Source: Pseudohongiella sp. (lineage in GTDB: Bacteria; Pseudomonadota; Gammaproteobacteria; Pseudomonadales; Pseudohongiellaceae). Taken from it: a stretch of 64,000 bases of DNA. This document shows, in pieces, positions 1 through 8,609 of the stretch. The DNA lies in contig JAUYSM010000078.1 in the NCBI GenBank assembly GCA_030696315.1, forward strand, positions 18,764-82,763, written 5' to 3'. The notes beneath the pieces were generated by a model that saw only the letters and a list, made by a program, of their open reading frames with translations, had not been told where the DNA came from and did no database searches. Both the position numbers and the translations under genes were made by a program. Position 1 is the stretch's first letter; every line of letters starts with the position of its first letter.

Positions 1-2
1 TG

Positions 3-1118
3 GAAGACCTTGCCATGGAGCTTGCAAAAAAGAGTAGCGCCTTGGCAGGCACCATGCCACCCGCTGTACGAGAATCAATCGGCAATCTTGTCCGCTCAAT
101 GAACTGTTATTACAGCAACCTGATTGAAGGGCATGACACGCACCCCCGCGACATTGACAAAGCGCTGGCCGGCGACTTTTCAAAAGACCCCACAAAGCGC
201 AATCTGCAATTTGAGGCCAAGGCACACATTGAAGTACAGCGGCTGATAGATTCAGGCGATGCGCCTGCCATCAAGCCGTCTAGCGAATTTATGCGTTGGG
301 CGCATAATGAATTTTGCTCACGACTACCCGATGAATTGTTATGGGTTGAAAACCCAGACACAGGCGAGCGTATAAAAGTGAGACCCGGCGAGTTCAGGCT
401 GCGCGAAGTTGCTGTGGGTCAGCATATCCCGCCACGTGCTGAAAATCTTGACCGCTTCATGAAGCGCTTTGAAGAGGCCTATGACCCCGCCCACCTCTCA
501 CAAGTGCAGCAGGTCATTGCTATTGCAGCATCCCATCACCGCCTTGTGTGGATTCACCCATTTCTGGACGGCAATGGCCGTGTGGTGAGGCTTTTTTCTC
601 ATGCCTGGCTATTGGAAACTGGCATCGGCAGCAGCCTGTGGTCAGTATCACGCGGCCTTGCCCGCCATGTTGAAGAGTACAAAGCACGCCTGATGGCAGC
701 AGACGCTCCACGCAAGGGAGACTTGGACGGTCGTGGCAACCTTAGCCATGCCGAGCTTGTCAGTTTCTGCCGCTTTTTCCTGCAAACCGCCGTTGATCAG
801 GTGGTGTTTATGAGTGACCTGTTGGACAGCACCACCTTTATCACCCGCATGAGCATCCACATTCAGGAAGAAGTTGCCCTGAAGCGGCTACCCAAAGGCA
901 GCTTTGAGCTACTTCGTGAGGCATGGGTAGCTGGCGAGTTCAAACGTGGCCAGGCAGCGGCAATTACTGGCTATAAAGAACGCGCTGCCCGTGATGTGCT
1001 GACAACACTTTTAGAAAAAGGCTATCTGGTTTCTGATAACAAACTTGCACCCGTTCGCTTGGGCTTCCCTGCTGACGCTGTAGATCGCTGGCTGCCAAGG
1101 CTTTATCCGGCTGCATAA
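3..1118 (+). CDS. Fic family protein (AMPylation/filamentation domain), 5' truncated by window edge
   Basis: Fic enzymes usually transfer AMP from ATP to a hydroxyl side chain of a target protein. The core motif HPFLDGNGRVVR starts near residue 181 counting from the first in-window ATG (position 15), with the catalytic His and the Gly-Asn-Gly-Arg phosphate-binding stretch intact. An upstream SNLIEG at residues 34-39 fits the (S/T)xxxE(G/N) inhibitory helix, which places it among Fic proteins autoinhibited through an N-terminal Glu (class II). The C-terminal third looks like the winged-helix region common in these proteins. The frame stays open upstream of the ATG to the window edge, so the true start is probably outside. 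It is convergent with the next gene, with only 3 nt between the two stop codons. The fold and motif are clear; the target is unknown. Confidence 0.9.
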   Translation, partial: EDLAMELAKKSSALAGTMPPAVRESIGNLVRSMNCYYSNLIEGHDTHPRDIDKALAGDFSKDPTKRNLQFEAKAHIEVQRLIDSGDAPAIKPSSEFMRWAHNEFCSRLPDELLWVENPDTGERIKVRPGEFRLREVAVGQHIPPRAENLDRFMKRFEEAYDPAHLSQVQQVIAIAASHHRLVWIHPFLDGNGRVVRLFSHAWLLETGIGSSLWSVSRGLARHVEEYKARLMAADAPRKGDLDGRGNLSHAELVSFCRFFLQTAVDQVVFMSDLLDSTTFITRMSIHIQEEVALKRLPKGSFELLREAWVAGEFKRGQAAAITGYKERAARDVLTTLLEKGYLVSDNKLAPVRLGFPADAVDRWLPRLYPAA

Positions 1119-1121
1119 CTT

Positions 1122-2753
1122 CTAGCCGCCCAGCACGTCGCCCAGCACATCAGAGTACCGCCCGCGCAGAACCTTCTTGTCGATCTTGCCCGTTGCCGTC
1201 AGCGGCACGCTGGCGAAGATCACCTTGTCCGGCTTCCACCACTTCACGATGTTCGGCTCCAGAAAGGTCTGCACTGCTTCCTCGGTGAGCTCGACACCGT
1301 CATGGCATTCGATCACCAGCACAGGCCGCTCCTCCCATTTGGGATGCGGCACACCAATCACCGCGGCGATTTTTACGCCAGGGCAGCCAACCGCGAAGTT
1401 CTCCAGGTCGATGGATGAAATCCATTCTCCGCCCGACTTGATCACATCCTTTTTGCGGTCGGTGATGCGCATGAAGCCGGCCGCGTCGATCGTGGCGATG
1501 TCGCCGGTGTCGAACCAACCTTCTTCGTTGGTTGCGTCTATGTCCTTGCGGAAATAGCGGCGGATGGTCCACGGCCCTCGCACCAGCAGCGCGCCAGAGT
1601 TCTTGCCATCCCACGGCAGGTCGCGGCCATCTTCGTCCACAATCTTGAGCTCGATGCCGAACTGCATCCGCCCTTGACGCGTCCAGATGGCTTCGTCCAT
1701 CGCCTCTTCGCCGGCCTCGGCCAGCTCGGGTGTTGGCGTCGCAATCACACCCAGCGGGCAGGTCTCGGTCATGCCCCAGATCTGTAGTACGCGAACACCG
1801 TACTTTTTCTTGAAACCCTCCGCCATCGCGCGCGGTACCGCCGACCCGCCAATGACCACCCGCTGCAAACTGCCTGGCGTTTCGCCAGTCTTTTCGAGAT
1901 GCGCGAGATACATGGTCCAGATGGTTGGCACGCCACCCGAGAACGTCACGCCCTCGCTGGTGATGAGTTCCTGCAGGCTGGCGCCGTCCATCTTGTCACA
2001 GGGGAACACCAACTTGCAGCCATTGATCGGTGCGGCAAACGGCAGGCCCCACGCCGTTGCGTGATACAGCGAAGAGCAGGGCATCACCACATCGAAGGCA
2101 TCAAACCCGAACGCGCTCGCCAGTCCTGAGGCCATCGCATGCAGTACCACCGCGCGATGCGAATAAAGCACACCTTTCGGATCGCCCGTGGTGCCCGAGG
2201 TATAACAAAGAAACGCGCCCAGATTTTCCTCAACCACCGGCCAGGTAAAATCCGTGCTCTCCTTGTCGAGCAGGCTCTCATACCCCAGCGCGCCAACTGT
2301 GCCGGGTGTGAGCCGCGCCTCGTCAGTGAGCATCACATAGGTCTTGATGGTTTTCAGGTAGGGTGCGATGCGCTCGACCACGGCGAGGAAGTTGCGATCG
2401 AACAGCAATACCGAGCTTTCGGCGTGATTGATGGTGTAGATGATTTGGTCGTCGTACAGCCGCGGGTTGGCTGTGTGCAGCACCGCACCAAGCCCCGGTA
2501 CGGCGTAAAACAGTTCAAAATGCCGGTGCGTGTTCCAGGCGAGACTGGATACCCGATCGCCATGCGCGACGCCCAGTCGCTTTAGTGCACTGGCAGCCTG
2601 TCCCGCCCGCTTCAGCGCGTCGGCATAGGTGTATCGCCACATGGGTTCGTCCACGAGGCGCGTAACGATCTCGCGCCGTGCATGCGCACTCGCCGCGAAC
2701 TTCAGGATGTCGATGATCTGCAGCGGCGGTGTCTGCATCAGGCCTGCGGTCAT
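1122..2753 (-). CDS. Acyl-CoA synthetase (AMP-binding, medium/long-chain fatty acid type)
   Basis: This ANL-superfamily enzyme activates a carboxylic acid to an acyl-adenylate and then an acyl-CoA thioester. The AMP-binding P-loop reads YTSGTTGDPKGV. The later motifs GWFDTGDIA and ITDRKKDVIKSGGEWIS are the adenylate-binding hinge. The C-terminal TATGKIDKK carries the catalytic lysine. Length after the chosen start is about 543 residues, normal for FadD/AlkK-like ligases. The start at 2753 is preferred over an upstream in-frame codon because GGGAG lies about 6 nt ahead of its ATG. The motif pattern fits fatty acids best, but aromatic or short-chain acids cannot be excluded. It lies 102 nt downstream of the sugar dehydrogenase gene on the same strand, with a strong inverted repeat between them. 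Confidence 0.92.
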   Translation of the reverse strand: MTAGLMQTPPLQIIDILKFAASAHARREIVTRLVDEPMWRYTYADALKRAGQAASALKRLGVAHGDRVSSLAWNTHRHFELFYAVPGLGAVLHTANPRLYDDQIIYTINHAESSVLLFDRNFLAVVERIAPYLKTIKTYVMLTDEARLTPGTVGALGYESLLDKESTDFTWPVVEENLGAFLCYTSGTTGDPKGVLYSHRAVVLHAMASGLASAFGFDAFDVVMPCSSLYHATAWGLPFAAPINGCKLVFPCDKMDGASLQELITSEGVTFSGGVPTIWTMYLAHLEKTGETPGSLQRVVIGGSAVPRAMAEGFKKKYGVRVLQIWGMTETCPLGVIATPTPELAEAGEEAMDEAIWTRQGRMQFGIELKIVDEDGRDLPWDGKNSGALLVRGPWTIRRYFRKDIDATNEEGWFDTGDIATIDAAGFMRITDRKKDVIKSGGEWISSIDLENFAVGCPGVKIAAVIGVPHPKWEERPVLVIECHDGVELTEEAVQTFLEPNIVKWWKPDKVIFASVPLTATGKIDKKVLRGRYSDVLGDVLGG

Positions 2754-2768
2754 GGTTGCTCCCAGTGA

Positions 2769-2807
2769 CTGGCCAGGCTGAATCAAATGAATGATCAACC
2801 TGGCCAG
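2769..2807. promoter_or_regulatory. 9-bp perfect inverted repeat in the acyl-CoA synthetase leader
   Basis: CTGGCCAGG at 2769-2777 is repeated inverted as CCTGGCCAG at 2799-2807, with 21 nt between. It lies 16-54 nt upstream of the synthetase ATG. No T-run follows on either strand, so it does not look like an intrinsic terminator. It may be an operator (TetR-type regulators of fatty acid genes use inverted repeats) or an mRNA leader hairpin. No regulator gene lies beside it. Confidence 0.4.
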
Positions 2808-2855
2808 AAACGTCTTAAGCGGAACGTCGTCTTTAGCGGGTCTTCGAAAGCAGGA

Positions 2856-4010
2856 TTACAGCGGTTCCATCCTGACAACGGCAGTCTCTGCACCCTGGCG
2901 GTCCTCAATGGCAACATAGATGTAACCATCGGGTCCTTCACGGACGTCACGGACACGGCCCATTCCGTAAATCAGCTCTTCTTCGCGCACAACGCTGCGG
3001 AAGTCTTCGCTCATTTCCAGTCTGGAGACCAGCTGGCCAGCCAATCCACCTACAAAAATGTCGCCCTGCCACTGCGGAAACTTATCACCCTCATAGATCA
3101 TGAGGCCGGATGCTGCAATAGAGGGAACCCAGAAGCGGGTGGGTGACTCCATACCTGTCATTGTCTGACGATCATGAATGGGCGAGCTCGTGCCATAGTT
3201 GACGCCGTAACCGACAACGGGCCAGCCGTAATTGGCGCCTGGTTTGACCAGGTTGAGTTCATCACCACCCTGTGGGCCATGCTCGGTCATCCACAGATCA
3301 CCGGTTTGCGGATGAATCGCCAGACCCTGCGGGCTGCGGTGTCCAAAGCTCCAGATCTCTGGCAGCGCACCCTGCTCACCGACAAAGGGATTGTCGCTGG
3401 GCACCGTGCCGTCTTCATTCAGGCGCACGATGACACCTGCGTGGTTGCTGAGATCCTGCGCGGGATGGGCAGCCAGATCGCCAGTCGAGGGAGCCTGGCG
3501 GTCGCCGAGCGTCAGGTACAGATAACCGTCTTGATCAAAAGCCAGCTTGCCGCCGTAGTGGCTGCGGCCGCTGGCATCGGCTGCAAAAATTTCAGTAACG
3601 TCGCTGAGATTGCCATTTTCCAGACGTGCGCGAATGATGGCTGTGGTTGAATTGTCCCCAACAGGCTTGGCAAAACTCAGGTAAATGGTCTGATTACTTG
3701 CGAAATCCGGATGCGGCAGCACCTCAAACAGGCCGCCCTGGCCTTGGTAGAATACCTCGGGTACACCCGATACAGGCTCGGGCAGCAGGGTACCATTGCG
3801 AACAATGCGCAGACGACCTGGCTTTTCCGTCACCAGCATGTCGCCATTCGGCAGCCAGGCCATCGACCATGGCTGAACCAGCCCTTCAGCAACGGGGACT
3901 ACCCGGTAGTCATGCTGGGCTGCGGTGTAAGTACGCTCCTGCGCGTTGGCGGCGGTTACAGCCAGCAACAAACCGGTGCTGGCAAGCATAAACAGATTAC
4001 GAGCTTTCAT
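2856..4010 (-). CDS. PQQ-dependent sugar dehydrogenase (YliI/soluble glucose dehydrogenase-like), secreted
   Basis: This is a periplasmic six-bladed beta-propeller of the glucose/sorbosone dehydrogenase family, which oxidises aldose sugars using pyrroloquinoline quinone. The mature part opens with VAEGLVQPWSMAWLPNGDMLVTE, the usual first blade (shown in two pieces: VAEGLVQPWSMAW, then LPNGDMLVTE). SHYGGKLAFD carries the putative catalytic His, and GHRSPQGLA matches the conserved GHRNPQGL box. An N-terminal signal peptide ends around TAANA. The start at 4010 is chosen because AAGGAGAGG lies about 6 nt upstream; the in-frame TTG at 4028 overlaps that Shine-Dalgarno sequence. Length is about 384 residues, normal for YliI-like proteins. 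No PQQ synthesis genes are in the window. The physiological electron acceptor is unknown. Confidence 0.9.
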   Translation of the reverse strand: MKARNLFMLASTGLLLAVTAANAQERTYTAAQHDYRVVPVAEGLVQPWSMAWLPNGDMLVTEKPGRLRIVRNGTLLPEPVSGVPEVFYQGQGGLFEVLPHPDFASNQTIYLSFAKPVGDNSTTAIIRARLENGNLSDVTEIFAADASGRSHYGGKLAFDQDGYLYLTLGDRQAPSTGDLAAHPAQDLSNHAGVIVRLNEDGTVPSDNPFVGEQGALPEIWSFGHRSPQGLAIHPQTGDLWMTEHGPQGGDELNLVKPGANYGWPVVGYGVNYGTSSPIHDRQTMTGMESPTRFWVPSIAASGLMIYEGDKFPQWQGDIFVGGLAGQLVSRLEMSEDFRSVVREEELIYGMGRVRDVREGPDGYIYVAIEDRQGAETAVVRMEPL

Positions 4011-4133
4011 TTTTCCTCTCCTTTGCAATGTCTACAACAAGTGACTCGTACTATTGGGGTAAAAACACTAAAATGCCGGTCATCATTGAAATGGCTAAAC
4101 CATACTCAAATTTAAATCTGGAGTCATCCTACC

Positions 4134-4706
4134 ATGCGAACACGATTTTCTCTCACAGGACTGTTATCACTCACCGCACTGATTGGCGTCTCAGCGCAAG
4201 CCGCTGTCTGGACACTCTCACCCAGTGAGTCCAGGGTGATATTTCACTACGCCTATGAAGATGTGCCAGGCCAGGGCGAATTCCGCAACGTCGACGCCAC
4301 GTTCGACATCGACACCGCTAACCCTGCCGCCTGCAACATCAATGTCACCATCCCGATCGCTGACATCTACGTTGATACGTCAGAGGTGAAGGAATACCTG
4401 CTTGATGTCGACATGTTCAATGCGGCAGAGTTCCCAACGGCCACTTTTCAGGCCAGTCAGTGCAGCCTGCAATCGGTCAACTCCTTCGTGGCCGATGGTC
4501 AGTTAACAATCCGCGACAAGACGCACCCGATAAGCTTTCCTTTTACCGTTGACATGGAGATGCACGAGGGGCGGCCACGTTTCCACTTGACCAGCGAGGT
4601 GACGGTCAATCGTCTGGACTTTGAAGTGGGGACGGGTTGGTGGTCTGATACGGTGGCATTACCAAATGAGATTCGCATTGAGGTGGATGTTTATTCCGGG
4701 CAGTAA
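4134..4706 (+). CDS. YceI family periplasmic lipocalin-like protein
   Basis: YceI proteins are eight-stranded beta-barrels that bind isoprenoid or other lipophilic chains in the periplasm. Residues 1-24 form a signal peptide ending SAQA, followed by VWTLSPSESRVIF, the family's characteristic first strand. Other family marks are the DIDT...INVTIPIADI region and the EVKEYLLDVDMFNAAEFPTATF helix/strand region (this runs EVKEYLLDVDM then FNAAEFPTATF). Length is 190 residues, as expected. It is divergent from the sugar dehydrogenase and upstream of ppk1 with 135 nt between. The specific ligand cannot be predicted; roles in stress or respiratory quinone handling have been suggested for relatives. 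Confidence 0.93.
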   Translation: MRTRFSLTGLLSLTALIGVSAQAAVWTLSPSESRVIFHYAYEDVPGQGEFRNVDATFDIDTANPAACNINVTIPIADIYVDTSEVKEYLLDVDMFNAAEFPTATFQASQCSLQSVNSFVADGQLTIRDKTHPISFPFTVDMEMHEGRPRFHLTSEVTVNRLDFEVGTGWWSDTVALPNEIRIEVDVYSGQ

Positions 4707-4777
4707 TCAGCTGCCATCGCCCGGGTCAATCTGCCCCAGCTGGCGCGAGAGATTAAAAAGTTACGACAAGGAATATC

Positions 4778-4806
4778 CTGTCTTCGCCCTGTAATAAAAC
4801 TGACAT
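4778..4806 (+). promoter_or_regulatory. Pho-box-like tandem repeat upstream of ppk1
   Basis: Three CTGxx elements recur with an exact 11-bp period: CTGTC at 4778, CTGTA at 4789 and CTGAC at 4800. The segment 4789-4806, CTGTAATAAAACTGACAT, matches the PhoB-box consensus CTGTCATAAAACTGTCAY with two mismatches. It ends 35 nt before the ppk1 ATG. PhoB binds such 11-bp direct repeats and replaces the -35 element, so phosphate-starvation control of ppk1 is a sound inference. The -10 element is not clear. Confidence 0.6.
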
Positions 4807-4841
4807 AGATTTGGTTGCAGGTAGCAGGCAGGAGAAAAAAT

Positions 4842-6983
4842 ATGGAATTGCTCATCACACACGCAGTATCAAACGAGTATCCGGTGTTTCCGCGGGAGCT
4901 GAGCTGGCTGGCGTTTAATGGCAGGGTGTTGCAGGAAGCTGCTGACACCCGCAACCCACCCATTGAGCGCTTGCGCTTTCTGGGCATCTACTCAAATAAC
5001 CTGGATGAGTTTTTCAGGGTGCGGGTAGCCGATGTGAAGCGTCGCATCCTGCTGAAAAAGTACCAGACCGATGAGCATGAAGATGCTGAGCAACTGCTTG
5101 CGCAGATTCAGCAGCAAGTCCTGATGATGGGCAAGCAGTTCCAAAAAATCTATCTGGATATTCAGCTGGAACTGCGTAAGCACAATATCGAGCTGATCGA
5201 TGACAGCAAATTGGCCGAGCTGCAATCAAGCTGGGTACGAAACTTTTTTAATAGTGAAGTCAAAAAGCACATTTCGCCGATTATCCTGTCGCACACCGAT
5301 GCCTCGCTGGCCAAAATTCTTGACGACAATACCACCTACCTGATGGTGGAAATGGCCGGAGTCCACAAACCCGAGTACGCAATTGTGCAGGTGCCGACCA
5401 ACGAAGTGTCGCGCTTTGTCGAGTTACCGCTGAGCTTGAATACCCGCAAGAAAAACGGCCACTACCGTCGTCAAATTCTGTTGTTGGACGACATCATCAC
5501 CCACTGTGTGGCCGACCTGTTTAAAGGCTTTTTTGAGTTCGACAGTATTTGCGCTTTTTCACTGAAATTGACCCGCGATGCCGAATACAACATCAGTGAC
5601 ACGCTGGACCAAAGCCTGATCGACAAGATGTCCAAGGGTATACAACAACGGCTGAAGTCAGAGCCAACCCGTCTGGTGTATGACGCGGCCATGCCGGAGC
5701 AGATGTTAAAGGTGCTGACCAAGCAGCTGGGCACCAGTTCAATAGATGCACTGATCGCCGGCACCCGCTACCGCAACTTTAAAGACTTTATTGGTTTTCC
5801 TAATCTGGGCCGCCACAGCATGGAATTCCCCCCATTGCCGCCGTTACCGAGCCCGGATTTTGAGCAGCATCCAACGACCTTTGATGCCATTCGTAACAGC
5901 GACATTCTGCTGTATTACCCCTATCACAGCTTTGGTTACTTTACTGAGTGGGTGCGGCAGGCGTCGTTCGACCCCAAGGTCACCCATATCAGGATCACCA
6001 TGTATCGGGTGGCACGCCAGTCACGGGTAATTCATGCGCTGTTGGATGCTGTGCGTAATGGTAAAAATGTCACGGTGGTGGTCGAGCTGAAGGCCCGGTT
6101 TGATGAGGAAAACAACATCAATTGGGCAAGAAAAATGACCGATGCCGGTATCGAGGTGATTTTTGGTCAGACCACGCTGAAAATCCATTCCAAGATTTGC
6201 CTGATCACCCGCATGGAAAAAGGCGAACCCGTGCGCTATGGCCATATCGGCAGTGGCAACTTTAACGAAAAAACCGCCCGTATTTATACCGATATGAGTC
6301 TGTTTACCTGTCATCCGGAGATCACCGCCGAAATTGAACAGGTATTTGAATTTATCCAGTACTCCTATCGCCCGTTTGTATTCAAGCATCTGATTGTGTC
6401 ACCGACCTGGAGCCGGCCAAAACTGAAGAAGCTGATCCAACGGGAAATCGACTTTGCCGTCAGTGGTCGCAAGGCTGAGATCATGCTGAAGGTGAACAAT
6501 CTGGTGGACGAAGAGATTGTGCAGTTGCTGTACAAGGCCAGTCAGGCCGGCGTGAAAATCAGGATGATTATTCGCGGAATGTGTTCGCTGGTGCCAGGGA
6601 TTCCGGGTAAGAGCCAGAATATCAAAGTGATCAGCATTCTTGACCGCTTTCTGGAACATGCCCGCGTTTATGTGTTTTTGAATGGCGGCAATACGGATGT
6701 GTATATTTCATCGGCCGATTGGATGACCCGCAATATTGACCAACGCGTGGAAGTCGGCGTGCCCATTCTGGATACCAGAATCAAACAAACGGTGCTGTCG
6801 ACGCTGGATATTCAATGGCGGGACAACGTGAAGGCGCGCACTATTGATGCCACGCAAAGCAATTCCTATGTCAACCGGGGCAACAAGCGGAACATTCGTT
6901 CTCAGCAGAGCATCTACGAATTTTTTGCCAAGCAGAACCAGTTTCCGCAGCAACCTGACCTGCCACTGGACCCGGAAAACTAG
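4842..6983 (+). CDS. ppk1: Polyphosphate kinase 1
   Basis: PPK1 reversibly polymerises the gamma-phosphate of ATP into inorganic polyphosphate, generally at the inner membrane face. The N-terminal domain opens with FPRELSWLAFNGRVLQEA, a PPK1 signature. The catalytic half contains THIRITMYRVA, the HSKICLI stretch with the autophosphorylated His, and GHIGSGNFNEKTARIYTD (second PLD-like motif). The C-terminal RGMCSLVPGIPG is also conserved. Length from the chosen start is about 713 residues, normal for the family. ATG at 4842 is used because AGGAG lies about 7 nt upstream; the in-frame TTG at 4815 has no such signal. A Pho-box-like repeat precedes it. Its stop overlaps the convergent hipA stop by 4 nt. 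Confidence 0.97.
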   Translation: MELLITHAVSNEYPVFPRELSWLAFNGRVLQEAADTRNPPIERLRFLGIYSNNLDEFFRVRVADVKRRILLKKYQTDEHEDAEQLLAQIQQQVLMMGKQFQKIYLDIQLELRKHNIELIDDSKLAELQSSWVRNFFNSEVKKHISPIILSHTDASLAKILDDNTTYLMVEMAGVHKPEYAIVQVPTNEVSRFVELPLSLNTRKKNGHYRRQILLLDDIITHCVADLFKGFFEFDSICAFSLKLTRDAEYNISDTLDQSLIDKMSKGIQQRLKSEPTRLVYDAAMPEQMLKVLTKQLGTSSIDALIAGTRYRNFKDFIGFPNLGRHSMEFPPLPPLPSPDFEQHPTTFDAIRNSDILLYYPYHSFGYFTEWVRQASFDPKVTHIRITMYRVARQSRVIHALLDAVRNGKNVTVVVELKARFDEENNINWARKMTDAGIEVIFGQTTLKIHSKICLITRMEKGEPVRYGHIGSGNFNEKTARIYTDMSLFTCHPEITAEIEQVFEFIQYSYRPFVFKHLIVSPTWSRPKLKKLIQREIDFAVSGRKAEIMLKVNNLVDEEIVQLLYKASQAGVKIRMIIRGMCSLVPGIPGKSQNIKVISILDRFLEHARVYVFLNGGNTDVYISSADWMTRNIDQRVEVGVPILDTRIKQTVLSTLDIQWRDNVKARTIDATQSNSYVNRGNKRNIRSQQSIYEFFAKQNQFPQQPDLPLDPEN

Positions 6984-8212
6984 ACAATCAACCCCGCAAT
7001 CAGTGTCGTATTTGCTGCACTGACACCATGTAGCCTGGCAAGCGTGGGCCACTGAGAGAGTGCGGCGCGGGTCTGCTCATTGATTTCGCGGATCCGCACC
7101 TTGGTAATTTTTGCTGCTTCGCCCAATTGTATTAACTGCTCAATACCGGGACGGCGGCCTTCGCCCATGACCATCGTGCTTTGCTCACCTCTTGGCCCTG
7201 ATGAAAAGGTCAGATCATAGGCGGGCGATAGGTGCCATTGCCCATCCGGACCCATCAGGAAGCTGAAGTTTTTCGAATGGTCATCCCGGTTGTAAGCCAG
7301 CACATTAAACACTGCAAGGCGGTACATTTTCTCCACTTCACGTATGTCTCGCGTGAGCTGACTGGTCAGCGCAATCAAGTCTTCATAGTCAAGCGACGGG
7401 GTACGAAAGTCCGAATGCAGCAGGCCACAGGCAGTATGCATGTGCACGCGTTTCTGACCGTCTCCATCAAAACGTTTAATGGCAAAATATCCCGCACCTT
7501 GCTCAGCGGGGAAAAGATGTACATCAGGGATATTGATGCCAGCATCTTTTGCCATCAAGGCATACACATATTCAATAGCACCTGCATCTGCACCATCTTG
7601 CGTGTTTGGAAACTTCACGATCCAGGGTGCATAGCCTGCTGCTAAATCATGTACACCATGAACAATAGTACTGCGGGTTGCATCCAGACCGATCAGTGCT
7701 TTTGGCCGTGCGCCCGCTGAGGAGCCGTTTAACGCCAGCAGCTCACGCAACACCTCATCCGCTGCCCCGTTCAGTACTTCCTGCGCCTGCTCCGCCAATC
7801 TGTCCAGGCTAATGACAGCATCGATGGCTTCTCGGGTATTGTGGTCAGGCTCATATACAAGCGCACCCATGCCCTGATGTCCCACATGCGCCAGCCTCTC
7901 CAACGGAGTGATATCCGTGGGCACAATGCCTTGCGAGCGCGCAAAACGGTCAAACAGCAGTCGTCCCCAGCCATCTGGCAGACTGTCATTAAACACACCC
8001 GCCAACCCTTCAAACAGTGTGTGTTCAAACGTGAAAAGCCCTGACCTTAGAGGCAAGTGAACGGGTGAAATCTCCGGACCACTTTTTAAGAAGGCGCCGT
8101 CATACTCAAAATAAATTTTACGTTCACGCAGTGCCAAGCGGCCAACCGACTGCACGCCAGCGCCGAAATTCAGCCCAACTTTCATTTCTATCACTGGGAG
8201 CGGTTTCTTCAC
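6980..8212 (-). CDS. hipA: HipA-family serine/threonine kinase toxin
   Basis: HipA toxins phosphorylate glutamyl-tRNA synthetase or another target and halt growth; the cognate HipB neutralises them. The N-terminal domain contains FEHTLFEGLAGVFNDSLPDGWG, a family hallmark (FEHTLFEGLAGV then FNDSLPDGWG). The P-loop-like GSSAGARPK is at residues 163-171, ATP-contacting WIVKFPN at 197-203, catalytic NRDDHSKN at 308-315, and the metal-binding AYDL after residue 330. All key kinase residues are present, so it is probably active. The GTG start overlaps the hipB stop (GTGA), which suggests translational coupling; an ATG nine codons in is an alternative start. Length 410 residues fits. It is convergent with ppk1. 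Confidence 0.93.
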   Translation of the reverse strand: MKKPLPVIEMKVGLNFGAGVQSVGRLALRERKIYFEYDGAFLKSGPEISPVHLPLRSGLFTFEHTLFEGLAGVFNDSLPDGWGRLLFDRFARSQGIVPTDITPLERLAHVGHQGMGALVYEPDHNTREAIDAVISLDRLAEQAQEVLNGAADEVLRELLALNGSSAGARPKALIGLDATRSTIVHGVHDLAAGYAPWIVKFPNTQDGADAGAIEYVYALMAKDAGINIPDVHLFPAEQGAGYFAIKRFDGDGQKRVHMHTACGLLHSDFRTPSLDYEDLIALTSQLTRDIREVEKMYRLAVFNVLAYNRDDHSKNFSFLMGPDGQWHLSPAYDLTFSSGPRGEQSTMVMGEGRRPGIEQLIQLGEAAKITKVRIREINEQTRAALSQWPTLARLHGVSAANTTLIAGLIV

Positions 8213-8535
8213 GTGCGACGGCCCCGTTTGCGTTGAGGTGTGGCGTTGGCGCTTAATACGTCGTCAAGGGATGTAAACTCTGAGGGCTGCGGCTGTGTTG
8301 CCTTGAGCACGCCCTCTATTCCACCCAGCACCATCAGCAGCTTCAGGAATGACTCAAGACCAATCTGCCCTTTTTGCTCAAACTTGCGCAAGGTAGGCAG
8401 TGGCACACCCGAGCGCTCAGATAACCCCTCTTGAGTAAGCTCCATCGCCAGTCGGCGCTGGCGAACATTGTCGGCCAGCTTCGCTTGTGTCTTTTCTAAC
8501 GTTATAAGTAACATCTCTGTATTACTAAACCCCAT
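8209..8535 (-). CDS. hipB: HipB-family helix-turn-helix antitoxin
   Basis: This small Xre-type DNA-binding protein is the expected antitoxin and autorepressor of the downstream HipA kinase. The HTH spans roughly residues 18-72: LADNVRQRRLAMELTQEGLS, then ERSGVPLPTLRKFEQKG (recognition helix). The C-terminal tail is basic (QRKRGRRT), similar to tails that plug or contact HipA in known pairs. Its stop codon overlaps the hipA start by 4 nt. The Shine-Dalgarno sequence is weak for the first ATG; an ATG seven codons in is possible. Repeated TTAGTAA-like half-sites lie around its start, as expected for autoregulation. Confidence 0.88.
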   Translation of the reverse strand: MGFSNTEMLLITLEKTQAKLADNVRQRRLAMELTQEGLSERSGVPLPTLRKFEQKGQIGLESFLKLLMVLGGIEGVLKATQPQPSEFTSLDDVLSANATPQRKRGRRT

Positions 8536-8570
8536 ATTTTGCCAACTATTAACATTATGGTATTAGTAAC
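8501..8570. promoter_or_regulatory. Possible HipB operator half-sites
   Basis: Related AT-rich elements cluster at the hipB start: GTTATAAGTAAC (8501-8512, nearly palindromic), GTATTACTAAAC (8519-8530) and GGTATTAGTAAC (8559-8570). The last two form an imperfect inverted pair around the start codon. HipB-type regulators bind repeated palindromes at their own promoter, so this is a plausible autoregulatory site. The evidence is only the repeat pattern. Confidence 0.3.
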
Positions 8571-8609
8571 ACCGAGTTTCAAGGAAGAATCTGACTATCC
8601 ACCACCGGA

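Noticed and set aside
6980..8535. A functional link between polyphosphate and HipA-mediated persistence
   Set aside because: Only adjacency supports it; kept as a transcription-interference question and not as a pathway.
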